64,000 nt of DNA from Aureimonas sp. AU12 (GCF_001463705.1 NZ_BBWH01000026.1:1-64000); one strand, 5' to 3'. Positions 52,508-61,280 are shown, counted from the first letter of the stretch. Numbers and translations are program-made. Notes: generated by a model not told the origin, from the letters alone.

Positions 52508-54137
52508 GCCGCTCCTCGACATCCGCCATCTCACGATCGTCGCCCGCAACCGCGCGGGCTGGGGCCGCACGGTCGAGACGCCGATCGTCGACGACGTCTC
52601 CTTCACGCTGGAGCGGGGCCGCGTGATCGGCCTCATCGGCGAAAGCGGCGCCGGCAAGTCCACCATCGGGCTGGCCGCGCTCGGTCGCCAGCGGCCGGGG
52701 CTGCATGTCGCCGGCGGCGAAATCCGACTCGCCGGCCGGAACCTCGTCGGTCTCGCGCCCGCAGCGCTGCGCCGGCTTCGCGGCGAGAGCGTCGCCTATG
52801 TCGCGCAGTCGGCGGCGGCGGCGTTCAACCCGGCCTATCCGCTGCTGGCGCAGGTGATCGAGACCACCGTCCGCCACGGGCGGGCGACGCGGGCGCAGGC
52901 CGAGGCGCGAGCGCGCGATCTCTTCCGTCTGCTGGCGCTGCCCGAGCCCGAGCGCTTCGGAGACCGCTACCCCCATCAGGCCTCGGGCGGCCAGTTGCAG
53001 CGGGCGATGACGGCGATGGCGCTCTGTGCCGAACCCGCGCTCGTGGTCTTCGACGAGCCCACCACGGCGCTCGACGTGACCACGCAGATCGAGGTTCTCG
53101 CTGCCATCCGCGCCGCGATCGAGGACACCGGCACGGCGGCGATCTACATCACCCACGACCTCGCGCTCATCGCCCAGATCGCCGACGACATTCTCGTGCT
53201 GCGGGGCGGGCGCACCGTCGAGGCCGGCCCGCGCGAGGCGATCATCGAGCGCCCGCGCGAGGACTACACCCGCCGTCTTCTCGCCGCCCGCCGGACCGAC
53301 GGGCCGGCCTCGATCGGCGAGCCCGCACCCGTTCTCGAAATCGCGTGGCTGGACGCCGGCTACGGCAACACCCCGATCCTTCACGGCATCGACCTGACGG
53401 TGGAGCGTGGACGCACGCTGGCCGTGGTCGGCGAATCCGGGTCGGGCAAGTCGACGCTGGCGCGGGTCGTCACCGGCCTGCTGCCACCCGGTGCGGGCAC
53501 GATGCACTTCGACGGCCGGCCGCTCGCAGGGAGCCTTCGTCAGCGCACCAAGGACGAGCTGCGGCGCATCCAGATCGTCAACCAGATCCCCGATCTCGCG
53601 CTCAATCCGCGCCAGAGCGTCGGCGAGATCGTCGGCCGTCCGCTCACCTTCTATTTCGGGCTGCGCGGCGCCGAGCGCCGCCGCCGCGTCGAGGCGCTCT
53701 GCGACAGCATCGAACTGCCGGCCTCGCTTCTCGCGCGCTATCCGGCCGAACTCTCCGGCGGCCAGAAACAGCGCGTCTGCATCGCCCGCGCGCTTGCCGC
53801 CGAGCCCGAGCTCATCGTCTGCGACGAGCCGACCTCGGCGCTCGATCCGCTCGTCGCCGAAGGGGTGCTCAAGCTACTCGCCCGCCTGCAGGCCGAGCGC
53901 GGTGTCTCCTACCTCTTCATCACCCACGACCTCGCCACGGTGGATGCGATCGCTCACTCGGTGGCGGTCATGCGCGAGGGGCGGATCCTGCGCTCCGGGC
54001 CGCGCCAGACGGTGCTCTCGCCGCCCTTCGATCCCTACACGCAGGCGCTTCTCGCCAGCGTCCCGCAGATGCGGATCGGCTGGCTCGACGGCGTCCTTGC
54101 CGGGCGAAGCCTCGGCGGCGTGAAGGTGCAGAGCTAG
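52500..54137 (+). CDS. Fused dual ATPase of the peptide-type ABC importer (DppD-DppF fusion)
   Basis: A 545-residue protein joining two complete ABC domains. The first has Walker A GESGAGKSTIGL, signature ASGGQLQRAMTAMAL and Walker B LVVFDEPTTALD; the second has Walker A GESGSGKSTLAR, signature LSGGQKQRVCIARAL and Walker B LIVCDEPTSALD. H-loop histidines are seen as YITHDLA and FITHDLA. Both sites look competent. In many systems these are two proteins (DppD and DppF). Its stop codon shares the palindrome CTAG with the stop of the convergent iron ATPase gene. Confidence 0.96.
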   Translation: MHEPLLDIRHLTIVARNRAGWGRTVETPIVDDVSFTLERGRVIGLIGESGAGKSTIGLAALGRQRPGLHVAGGEIRLAGRNLVGLAPAALRRLRGESVAYVAQSAAAAFNPAYPLLAQVIETTVRHGRATRAQAEARARDLFRLLALPEPERFGDRYPHQASGGQLQRAMTAMALCAEPALVVFDEPTTALDVTTQIEVLAAIRAAIEDTGTAAIYITHDLALIAQIADDILVLRGGRTVEAGPREAIIERPREDYTRRLLAARRTDGPASIGEPAPVLEIAWLDAGYGNTPILHGIDLTVERGRTLAVVGESGSGKSTLARVVTGLLPPGAGTMHFDGRPLAGSLRQRTKDELRRIQIVNQIPDLALNPRQSVGEIVGRPLTFYFGLRGAERRRRVEALCDSIELPASLLARYPAELSGGQKQRVCIARALAAEPELIVCDEPTSALDPLVAEGVLKLLARLQAERGVSYLFITHDLATVDAIAHSVAVMREGRILRSGPRQTVLSPPFDPYTQALLASVPQMRIGWLDGVLAGRSLGGVKVQS

Positions 54138-54922
54138 GCACCTATCCCGCCGACCGACAGCGGATAGATCGCGGTGAAGCCGGTGTCGGGTATGTCGATC
54201 AGGTGGCAGTCGACGCCGTAGACGGCCCGCAGCGTTTCCGGCGTCAGGACGCTGCGGGTCGCACCCGCACCTTGCACCCGTCCCCCCGCCAGGAGCAGCG
54301 TCGAGGCGGCGTAGCGGGTGGCGAGGTTCAGGTCGTGCAGGATCGTCAGCGTCACCACCTCGTGGCGCCGCGTGTAGTCGGCGACGGCCGCCAGCATCTG
54401 CAGCTGGTTGGCGAGATCGAGCGCCGAGGTCGGCTCGTCGAGCAGCAGGAGGCGCGGGCGCCGCACGAGCGCCAGCGCCAGCGCGATCATCTGCCGCTCG
54501 CCGCCTGAAAGGGTGGCGGGCCGGGCGCGGGCGAAGCGCGTCAGCTTGAGCGTCTCGAGGATTTCCTCGGCCTGCGCCAAGCTGTGCGCCTGCGTGCGCC
54601 AGGAGCGCCGCCCGCCGTTCTGCGCCAGCAGCATCAGTTCGAACACGCTCAGCTGGACGTTGAGATGCGTCACGTCCTGCGCGACGTAGCCGACGAGGCG
54701 CGCTCGCTGCGCCAGGCTCGCCCTGGCGAGATCGATGCCGCCGAGATGCAGCCGCCCGGTAGCGGGCCGAAGGCCGCAGAGGCCCTTCATGAAAGTCGAC
54801 TTGCCCGCGCCGTTCGGGCCGAGCACGGCCAGGATCTCACCGGGCGCCGCCGAGACGCTGACGTCCCGCACGATCTCCCGCCGGCCGATAGCGACGCCGT
54901 AACCTTCGAGGACGAGGCTCAT
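54134..54922 (-). CDS. Iron-siderophore/heme-type ABC importer ATPase
   Basis: A 262-residue FecE/FhuC-like ATPase with Walker A (GPNGAGKSTFMKGL), signature (LSGGERQMIALALAL) and Walker B (LLLLDEPTSALDLA), plus the H-loop LHDLNLATRYA. It overlaps the permease gene by 4 bp. The stop TAG shares CTAG with the opposite-strand importer gene, so the two operons converge tail-to-tail with a 4-bp overlap and no terminator. Confidence 0.94.
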   Translation of the reverse strand: MSLVLEGYGVAIGRREIVRDVSVSAAPGEILAVLGPNGAGKSTFMKGLCGLRPATGRLHLGGIDLARASLAQRARLVGYVAQDVTHLNVQLSVFELMLLAQNGGRRSWRTQAHSLAQAEEILETLKLTRFARARPATLSGGERQMIALALALVRRPRLLLLDEPTSALDLANQLQMLAAVADYTRRHEVVTLTILHDLNLATRYAASTLLLAGGRVQGAGATRSVLTPETLRAVYGVDCHLIDIPDTGFTAIYPLSVGGIGA

Positions 54923-56010
54923 CGGTCCAGCCCCCGCGTCTGGCGCAGCACGAGAAAGATGAAGAAGGGCAGGCCGGTCAGCGACGTCACCATGCCGAGC
55001 GGCAGCACCGCGCCGGGAACGATCGTCTTCGTCGCCAGCGAGGCGAGGACGGCGAAGACCGCGCCGACCGCGATCGTCGCCGCAATGGTAAACCGGTGAT
55101 CCTCGCCGACGAGCATGCGCGCGACGTGCGGCCCGACCAGCCCGATGAAGCCGATGATGCCGACGACCGCGGTGACGGCGCCGGCGAGAAGCGCCGAGAG
55201 CGCCAGCATGAGGATGCGCAGCCGTCGAACGCGCACGCCGAACACCGCCGCTTCCTCGCCGAAGGAGCGCATCGCCGTCAGCGACCAGGCATTGATCATC
55301 ACCAGCGGAAGCGCGGCGAGGCAGAGGCCTCCGGCGATCGCGACCTTCAGCCAGGTGGCGCGCTGCAGCGAGCCCATCAGCCAGAAGACGATGCTTTGCA
55401 GCTGGTCGACGCTCGCCATGTACTGAACGAGCGAGAGGAGCGAGGAAAAGACGAAATGCAGGGCGATGCCGAGCAGCGTGATCGATTGGACGCTCGTTCC
55501 CCCGCGCGATAGCGCGAGAACGAGGCCCGCCGCCAGCAGCGCGAAGAGAAAGGCGTTGACGGCCGTGACGAGTTCGGGCGGCAGGAAGGGCAGGGCGGAG
55601 GTCACCGAGACGCTGAAGCCGAGCGACAGCGCGGCGCCGAAGCCGGCGGCCGAGGAGACGCCGAGCGTGAACGGCTCGGCCAGCGGATTGTCGAGGATGG
55701 TCTGCATCAGCAGCCCCGACAGCGACAGGCTGACGCCGGTGACGAGCGCCATCAACGTCATCGGCATGCGCAGGTCCCAGACGATGAACCGTGTGGCAGC
55801 TTCTGCCGATCCCGGCCACAGCAGCGCCTCGGCCACCTCGCGCAGCGACAGCGTGCCCGAGCCGACCGCGATGTCGACGATGAACGTGCCGGCGGCGACC
55901 ACCAGCAGGCCGGCGATGATCGCGATCCGCCGCGCGACCGAATGTCCGTAATCCCAGCTGGCGTCGCGCAACGCATCGCCGGAAAGAGGGGCGGGGATCG
56001 ATGAGGCCAT
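54919..56010 (-). CDS. FecCD-family iron transport permease
   Basis: A 363-residue permease with about ten helices. It shows the FecCD family marks RMPMTLMALVTGVSLSLSGL, QTILDNPLAEPFTLGVSSAA, and the C-terminal GFIGLVGPHVARMLVGEDHR. One polypeptide is present, so the channel is a homodimer, as in BtuC/FhuB-related systems. It lies between the binding protein gene (108 bp upstream) and the ATPase gene. Confidence 0.94.
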   Translation of the reverse strand: MASSIPAPLSGDALRDASWDYGHSVARRIAIIAGLLVVAAGTFIVDIAVGSGTLSLREVAEALLWPGSAEAATRFIVWDLRMPMTLMALVTGVSLSLSGLLMQTILDNPLAEPFTLGVSSAAGFGAALSLGFSVSVTSALPFLPPELVTAVNAFLFALLAAGLVLALSRGGTSVQSITLLGIALHFVFSSLLSLVQYMASVDQLQSIVFWLMGSLQRATWLKVAIAGGLCLAALPLVMINAWSLTAMRSFGEEAAVFGVRVRRLRILMLALSALLAGAVTAVVGIIGFIGLVGPHVARMLVGEDHRFTIAATIAVGAVFAVLASLATKTIVPGAVLPLGMVTSLTGLPFFIFLVLRQTRGLDR

Positions 56011-56118
56011 GACAATCCGGGGTGGTCGATGTCGGGACGGGCAAACCGCATCGAACGGGCCGCCTCGAAAGGCTGGCCCGTTCGGGTGAAGTTCCGGTTC
56101 GGTCGCGCGTGCCAGCCG

Positions 56119-57258
56119 TCAGTTGGCGGCGGGAGCCTTGGCGCCGAGGACGATCGGCAGATCCGCGGGCAGGCCGGTGAAGCGGCCGATCAGCGTCTTG
56201 AGGTCGGCGTCGGGATCGAGATCGGCGAAGCGCTCGGGATAGAAGGCTTTGGCCATGGATTCCACGGCGTAGATGTTCCAGGCGCTGGCGTAGAGCTGGT
56301 GGTAGAGGCCGTAGACGCGGTTGGTCTCGACGGCCTTCACATGCTCGAAGCCGGGACGGGCCACCAGCTTGCCGAGGGCGGCCTCGACGTCGGCCTTTGC
56401 TGCGCCGATGCCGAAGCCCGGCGAGACCGAGCCTTCGTTGCTAAAGGGCGATCCGGTCATCACGAACACGTCCGGCTGCGAAGCGATCAGCGTTTCCGTG
56501 GTGATGTCGCCGGTGCGGCCCTTCACGAGGGTGGTGCCGAGATTGTCGCCGCCGGCCGCCGTCACGAGCTTGCCCCAGTAGACGTCGCCATGGGTGAAGC
56601 AGCAGGAATCAAGGCCCTTCTGGCCGGCCTTCGCCTCGACGAACACCTTCGGCCGGGTCGTGCCCGCGATGCCGGCCGCAACGCTGGCCATGCGCGCGGC
56701 GTAGAAATCGGTATAGGCCTTGGCCTCCGCCTCGCGGTTCAGGACGCGGCCGAGGAGGTCGATGGTCTTCGGCGCATTCAGCGTCGGCTCCATCTCGGTG
56801 TCGATGAGGAGGATGGGAATGCCCAGCGTCTTCAAGCGGTCGAAGATCGCGGCATCGTCCAGCGCCTGCCGGACGCGGGTCTGGAAGATCAGGAGATCGG
56901 GCTTGGTGGCGGCGACCTGCTCGAGATTGACCTGTCCCTCGTCGCCGAACTTCATGTCGATGGGCTTCGCCGAACTGTCCGGCCACTGCGTCTGAAAGGC
57001 GGCCCAGGAGCGCGGATCGGAACGCGACAGGATGTTGTTCCAGGCGACGATGCGGCGGAAGGGATCCTGCCGGTCAAGCAGCGCCAGTGCGAAGAGGTCG
57101 CGTCCGTCCTGAACCACGATCCGCTGCGGCTCGGCGGCGATCTCGACCTCGCGGCCGGCGAGATCGGTGACCGTGAGCGGATAGTCGGTCGCCTGAGCGG
57201 GGGCGGCCGCGAGCGCGCAGGCACAAAGCGCAATCGCGCGAACAAGATGCGAGATCAT
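56119..57258 (-). CDS. Iron-siderophore/heme-type ABC binding protein
   Basis: A 379-residue periplasmic binding protein of the FepB/BtuF fold with a signal peptide (HLVRAIALCACALAAAPAQA, cut near AQA). The N-terminal lobe begins YPLTVTDLAGREVEIAAEPQ, a classic sign. ATG at 57258 is used; upstream frame is ignored. It is the first gene of a minus-strand operon with permease and ATPase. The 287 bp upstream carry an ICE-like dyad. The ligand may be a siderophore, heme or cobamide; iron is inferred. Confidence 0.9.
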   Translation of the reverse strand: MISHLVRAIALCACALAAAPAQATDYPLTVTDLAGREVEIAAEPQRIVVQDGRDLFALALLDRQDPFRRIVAWNNILSRSDPRSWAAFQTQWPDSSAKPIDMKFGDEGQVNLEQVAATKPDLLIFQTRVRQALDDAAIFDRLKTLGIPILLIDTEMEPTLNAPKTIDLLGRVLNREAEAKAYTDFYAARMASVAAGIAGTTRPKVFVEAKAGQKGLDSCCFTHGDVYWGKLVTAAGGDNLGTTLVKGRTGDITTETLIASQPDVFVMTGSPFSNEGSVSPGFGIGAAKADVEAALGKLVARPGFEHVKAVETNRVYGLYHQLYASAWNIYAVESMAKAFYPERFADLDPDADLKTLIGRFTGLPADLPIVLGAKAPAAN

Positions 57259-57441
57259 AAGGGAGTAGTCCTTTCCAGACTCGAGCGTTCGCGAAGACCG
57301 CCGCCCTCCCACGCGAGCGTCTTCGTAGTATCGTGACGCCGCAGCGTCAGTTTCGCTTGTGTCGTCAAAAGTGGACGGCGTCAATCATATTTATAGGACG
57401 CGTCGTTTAGAGATCGCGAAGGCGCCAAGCGTTCGAACTTG

Positions 57442-57457
57442 TTTGGAATCATTCCGA
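57442..57457. promoter_or_regulatory. ICE-like dyad (possible Irr site)
   Basis: TTTGGAATCATTCCGA contains the perfect dyad GGAA-TCA-TTCC and resembles the iron control element bound by Irr in Rhizobiales (TTTAGAA-N3-TTCTAAA). It lies 184 bp before the start of the iron binding protein gene, in a gap that also contains an AT-rich stretch (CCTATAAATATGATTGAC read on the minus strand). The match is partial. Confidence 0.4.
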
Positions 57458-57522
57458 TGAGCGGTGGCGCTGCTGGGTTGAAGCGAGCGCGCGCGTCGCG
57501 TGTACTTCGGCGCGCGTTCGGT

Positions 57523-57544
57523 CGAAGGGCGGCGCGGCCCTTCG
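57523..57544 (-). terminator. Hairpin after the hydroxypyruvate-isomerase-like gene
   Basis: CGAAGGGC pairs with GCCCTTCG across a GGCGCG loop. The stem ends 2 bp beyond the stop of the minus-strand gene. No T-run follows, so it may be a weak or Rho-assisted end. Confidence 0.5.
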
Positions 57545-57545
57545 C

Positions 57546-58340
57546 TCAGAGGCTGAAAGCGTCGCGGAAGCGCTGGAGCGCCAGTTCGTCGTTGTCGAGG
57601 GGCCACGCCTCGAGGCCGATGACGCCGCGATAGCCCATGGCCTCTAGGGCGCGCGCGATGGCAGGATAGTGGATCTCGCCGGTGCCGGGCTCGTGCCGGC
57701 CGGGAACGTCGGCGACCTGAATCTCGCCGATATGGGGCAGCGCCCGGCGGCAGAGTTCGATCAGGTTCCCTTCGCCGATCTGCGCATGGTAGAGATCGAG
57801 GTTCAGTTTCAGCGATGGGCGGTTCACCGCCTCCACCAGCGCGATCGTGTCGGCCGCCTTCGCGAAGGGTGTCCGGGGATGGTCCACCGCCTCGTTGAGA
57901 TTTTCGAGGACGAAGGTGACGCCCTCGCGCTCGCCGAGATCGGCGATGCGGCGCAGCGTGTCGACGGCCTTCAGCCACATCGTCCCGGTCACGACCTCGG
58001 ATTTCACCACCGGCAGGCCCTGTCCGTCGAGTCCGGTGCCGTGCAGGTTGAGGCGCGGGCAGTCCAGCTCCTTCGCCACCGGGATCGACAGGGCGGCGGT
58101 GCGCAGCAACTCGTCGGCGCCCGCGTCATCGGCGAGCGTGCCGGTGACGTAGCCGGTCATCGAGGAGAAGGTCGCGCCGGAGCGCGCGAGGCCCGCGATG
58201 TCGTGCTTCGTCCAGTCCCAGATCTCGACGAGGAAACCCGCCGCCGTCAGCCGCGCCAGCCGCTCGCTCACCGGCAGCGCGGCGAAGACCATTTCGGCGC
58301 AAACCGCCAGCGGAAACGGGCTCGAACGGGTCTCGCTCAT
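57546..58340 (-). CDS. Hydroxypyruvate isomerase family TIM-barrel protein
   Basis: A 264-residue sugar isomerase-like barrel of the AP-endonuclease-2 superfamily. Motifs include FVLENLNEAVDHP with a metal Glu, LKLNLDLYHAQIGEGNL with Asp/His ligands, HIGEIQVADVPGRHEPGTGE, and GVIGLEAWP with the second Glu. This set is typical of hydroxypyruvate isomerase (Hyi) and close relatives. The substrate could be hydroxypyruvate/tartronate semialdehyde or a ketose. It follows the AGE epimerase gene by 103 bp on the same strand. Confidence 0.85.
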   Translation of the reverse strand: MSETRSSPFPLAVCAEMVFAALPVSERLARLTAAGFLVEIWDWTKHDIAGLARSGATFSSMTGYVTGTLADDAGADELLRTAALSIPVAKELDCPRLNLHGTGLDGQGLPVVKSEVVTGTMWLKAVDTLRRIADLGEREGVTFVLENLNEAVDHPRTPFAKAADTIALVEAVNRPSLKLNLDLYHAQIGEGNLIELCRRALPHIGEIQVADVPGRHEPGTGEIHYPAIARALEAMGYRGVIGLEAWPLDNDELALQRFRDAFSL

Positions 58341-58443
58341 CGGGCGTCCTCAACGGTCATCGCGCTTGTCCTTGTGTGTTCCAGGCCGACCGACATTCGG
58401 GCGAAAGCGAGGGGATGCCAAGCCCTCGCGCTCGCCGCCTGCG

Positions 58444-59697
58444 TCAGTCGTCCAGCCGACCGGCGCGGATGCCGACGGCGAGGCCCACCGATGGCGGCAG
58501 GAGCGGCAGGAGACAGGCCTGCAGCGCATGATAGAGGTCGGGCTTGCCGGCAAAGGGTTCGGCCTTCGGCAGATTGTCGGCGCCGAGCTGCGGATGCCAG
58601 CCGCCGTTCTCGCGGTCGATCAGGCGCAGCGCCGCGAAGTCCCAGATCCGGCGATACCAGGTCTCGTAGAGCGGATCGTCGGTGACGGCGGCGAGTGCCG
58701 CGGCCGCGGCGATGCCCTCGCAGACCGGCCACCAGTAGCGGTCCTCGATCCGGGGGCGCCCGTCCCAGCCGAGCGTGTAGACGAACCCGCCGCGGGCCGC
58801 GTCCCAGCCGTCCTCGACCGCCCGTGCGAAGAGATGGCGCGCAGCCTCCAGCATCCACGGCGTGCGGCGCCCCTCCAGTTCCCAGAGCTGGACGAGGAGC
58901 CTCGCCCATTCCAGCCAGTGGCCGGGCGTCGTGCCGGCCGGGCGGAAGATCGGGTTGCCGTCGTAGGCCTTGTCGAGCGACCAGTCCTGCCGGAAATGCT
59001 CGGGCAGGTGCCAGTTCATCGCCCGCGCATGACGGTTGACGACGAGATCGGCGATGCGGCCGGCCATGGCGAGATAGCGGTCCTCGCCGGTCGCCTCGAA
59101 CGCCGCCATCAGCGCCTCGGTCAGGTGCATGTTGGAGTTCTGGCCGCGATAGGTGTCGAAGGGCTGCCAATCCGCCGTGAACTCTTCCGCCGAGGCGCCG
59201 TGGTCCTCCTCCCAGAACCGCTCGGTGAGCACCTGCGTGACGTCGGCAAGCAGGCGGGGGGCGTCGGGATGCCCGGCCATGAGGGCGCTGGAGGCCGCGA
59301 GCAGCACGAAGGCGTGGCCGTAGGCCTGCTTCTTGTCGTCCACCGGACCGTTGCGGTCGAAGCTCCAGACATAGCCGCCGTTCGCGGGGTCGCGGTGGCG
59401 CTCCCAAAGCGCGCGCATGCCGTGGTCGACGATCGCCATGGCGCCCGGCCGGCCCATCATCGCGGCGAGCGCGAAGCCATGAACGAGGCGGGTCGTCGTG
59501 TGCAGCTCCGTCGGATCCGCTTGGCCGGTCGGCCGGCCGTCGGTGCCCGGGATGGAGAAGCCGCCCTCGGGATCGACGCTCGCGCCCTCGAAGAAGCGCA
59601 GGAGATCGTCCGCCTCCTGCCGCAGCCAGCGCCGATGGGCGCTCAGCGAAAGCCATTTGGGCTCGGGAAGACCGGCGGCGGCGTGCGATGGATGCAA
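58444..59697 (-). CDS. AGE-family sugar epimerase/isomerase
   Basis: A 417-residue (alpha/alpha)6-barrel enzyme of the N-acylglucosamine 2-epimerase family. Recognisable stretches are HTTTRLVHGFALAAMMGR, GYVWSFDRNGPVDDKKQAYG, QNSNMHLTEALMAAFEATG and PGHWLEWARLL, which carry the conserved Arg, His and Glu residues of the family. The likely reaction is aldose-ketose isomerisation, as in mannose isomerase. A TTG at 59697 preceded by AAGGA is the best start; no ATG is suitably placed. It is the first gene of the pair with the Hyi-like gene. Confidence 0.88.
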   Translation of the reverse strand: MHPSHAAAGLPEPKWLSLSAHRRWLRQEADDLLRFFEGASVDPEGGFSIPGTDGRPTGQADPTELHTTTRLVHGFALAAMMGRPGAMAIVDHGMRALWERHRDPANGGYVWSFDRNGPVDDKKQAYGHAFVLLAASSALMAGHPDAPRLLADVTQVLTERFWEEDHGASAEEFTADWQPFDTYRGQNSNMHLTEALMAAFEATGEDRYLAMAGRIADLVVNRHARAMNWHLPEHFRQDWSLDKAYDGNPIFRPAGTTPGHWLEWARLLVQLWELEGRRTPWMLEAARHLFARAVEDGWDAARGGFVYTLGWDGRPRIEDRYWWPVCEGIAAAAALAAVTDDPLYETWYRRIWDFAALRLIDRENGGWHPQLGADNLPKAEPFAGKPDLYHALQACLLPLLPPSVGLAVGIRAGRLDD

Positions 59698-59811
59698 GAT
59701 CGGTGTCCTTGTCCTGTTCCGGCCCCCGCGCATACCAGAGCGCGCTGCTGGCGAGAAGATCGGCCCGGTGCGCGGCCGCTCAGCTGAAGCCGGAGACCTA
59801 TATGTACCACT

Positions 59812-59881
59812 CCGCTCGAGGCCACCGTTTCGCGCTCTCCGAAGTGATCGGGGTCGCGCGCGGAACGGTGGCCTCGAGCGG
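59812..59881. repeat. Long near-perfect inverted repeat (24-bp arms)
   Basis: The arms 59812-59835 and 59858-59881 are complementary over 23 of 24 positions (one G:T pair), with a 22-base loop. The outer 18 bp (CCGCTCGAGGCCACCGTT) pair without mismatch. It lies between the divergent AGE epimerase and lactonase genes, 47 bp before the lactonase start. The arms are GC-rich, so the transcript would fold into a very stable hairpin. No mobile-element gene is present next to it. Confidence 0.85.
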
Positions 59882-59928
59882 ATGCCGCGCCAGATGCGTC
59901 GCAGGTCAACGAACAAGGACGGGCGGAC

Positions 59929-61107
59929 ATGACGCAATCGACACGGGCGGGTTGGGCTTCGGCCGCAGCGGTGGCCATGGCGGCGATGGTCGCCGCCGTT
60001 CCGGCAGCCGAGGCGCGCACCTTCGTCTACGTCTCCGCGGCGGGCGGCGGTACGGTCGACGCCTACAGGCTGGACGAGGCGAGTGGCGCGCTGGCCCCGC
60101 TCGGCAAGGTCGAGGCCGGAGCCAAGGTCGGCCCGCTCGCCGTCAGTCCGGATCGGGCGCATCTCTACGCCGCCGTCGGCGCGCAGCCCTACCGGGTCGT
60201 GACCTTCGCGATCGATCCGCAGTCGGGCGCGCTGCGCGAAAAGGCCGTCGCCGCGCTGCCCGACGCCATGCCCTACATCGCGACCGACGTGACCGGACGC
60301 CTTCTCCTCGCCGCCTCCTACGGCGGAAGCTCGCTCGCCGTCCTGCCGATCCGGGCGGACGGCCTCGTCCTCGATGGCACGCGCCAGTTCGTCCCCGCCG
60401 GCCGCAATGCGCATGCGATCGTCAACGACCGGAGCGGTCGCTATGTCTTCGTCCCCGCACTGGGCTCCGATGTCGTCGAGCAGTTCGTGCTGAATGCCCG
60501 GACAGGGATGCTCGAACCCAACGATCCGCCGTCGGTCGCGACGAAGCCGGGTCTCGGGCCCCGTCACATGGCGCTGTCGCCGGACGGCAAGGCCGTCTAC
60601 GTGATCGGAGAACTGACGGGCGAGGTCGTCCACTTCACCCTCGATGCCGATAGCGGGACGCTGCGCGCGGTCGAGACCGTTTCCTTCGTGCCGCCGGAGG
60701 CCGGCCTCGAGCCCGGCATCACGCCGCCACCGCCGCCGCCCTTCGGCGTCGAGGCGTCGCCTACTGAGCCGGCCGACGACGGCCGGCCGAGGGTCTGGGC
60801 CGCCGACATCGCCGTCACGCCGAACGGCCGCTTCCTCTACGCCACCGAACGCACCCAGAGCCGGATCGCGATGATGACCGTCGCCCCCGACACCGGAACG
60901 CTTCGCCATGTCAGCGATGTGCCGACCGAGACGCAGCCGCGCGACATCGCGATTGACCCCGCCGGGCGCTACCTCGTGGCCTCCGGCGAGAAGTCGGACC
61001 GTCTGGCGGTCTACGCGATCGACGCGGACAACGGTTCCCTCACGGAGGTCGGGCGCTATCCCGTGTCCGCCGGCGCCAACTGGGTCGAGATCGTCACGCT
61101 GCCCTGA
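59929..61107 (+). CDS. Exported beta-propeller lactonase family protein
   Basis: A 392-residue protein with a signal peptide (WASAAAVAMAAMVAAVPAAE, cut near AEA) and a seven-bladed propeller of the 6-phosphogluconolactonase/Lactonase type. Repeated blade motifs such as RTFVYVSAAGGGTVDAYRLD, LAVSPDRAHLYAAVG, GPRHMALSPDGKAVYVIG and DIAVTPNGRFLYATER are clear. Because it is exported, the substrate may be a periplasmic sugar lactone rather than 6-phosphogluconolactone. It is divergent from the epimerase pair, with the inverted repeat between them. Confidence 0.87.
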   Translation: MTQSTRAGWASAAAVAMAAMVAAVPAAEARTFVYVSAAGGGTVDAYRLDEASGALAPLGKVEAGAKVGPLAVSPDRAHLYAAVGAQPYRVVTFAIDPQSGALREKAVAALPDAMPYIATDVTGRLLLAASYGGSSLAVLPIRADGLVLDGTRQFVPAGRNAHAIVNDRSGRYVFVPALGSDVVEQFVLNARTGMLEPNDPPSVATKPGLGPRHMALSPDGKAVYVIGELTGEVVHFTLDADSGTLRAVETVSFVPPEAGLEPGITPPPPPPFGVEASPTEPADDGRPRVWAADIAVTPNGRFLYATERTQSRIAMMTVAPDTGTLRHVSDVPTETQPRDIAIDPAGRYLVASGEKSDRLAVYAIDADNGSLTEVGRYPVSAGANWVEIVTLP

Positions 61108-61262
61108 CGGCCGTCTCTCCCCCCGGGGGGGTGGGCTGTTCGCTCGCGCCACTCGCGCCGTCGCCGGAAGGGGCGAGGCTGCGGACGGTCGGCTGGCGAA
61201 GACATGCGGCCCGTCGCATGATCGCGACGGGGCTCGCCTCCTGGTTCCGCTGGCGACCTGAT

Positions 61263-61280
61263 CAGCTCAGCTCAGCTCAG
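61263..61280. repeat. CAGCT short tandem repeat
   Basis: Three full CAGCT units plus CAG lie in the 356-bp gap before sitA. Nearby is a C6G7 palindromic run (61119-61131). The rest of the gap to 61370 is gene-free. Confidence 0.6.

Noticed and set aside
57484-57520. GCGCGCG/CGCGCG pairing near the hydroxypyruvate-isomerase-like gene end
   Set aside because: Low-complexity alternating GC; pairing is expected by composition. The nearer 8-bp hairpin is the better candidate.
61119-61131. C6G7 run after the lactonase gene as a terminator
   Set aside because: The palindrome leaves no loop and no T-run follows, so it cannot form an ordinary intrinsic terminator.
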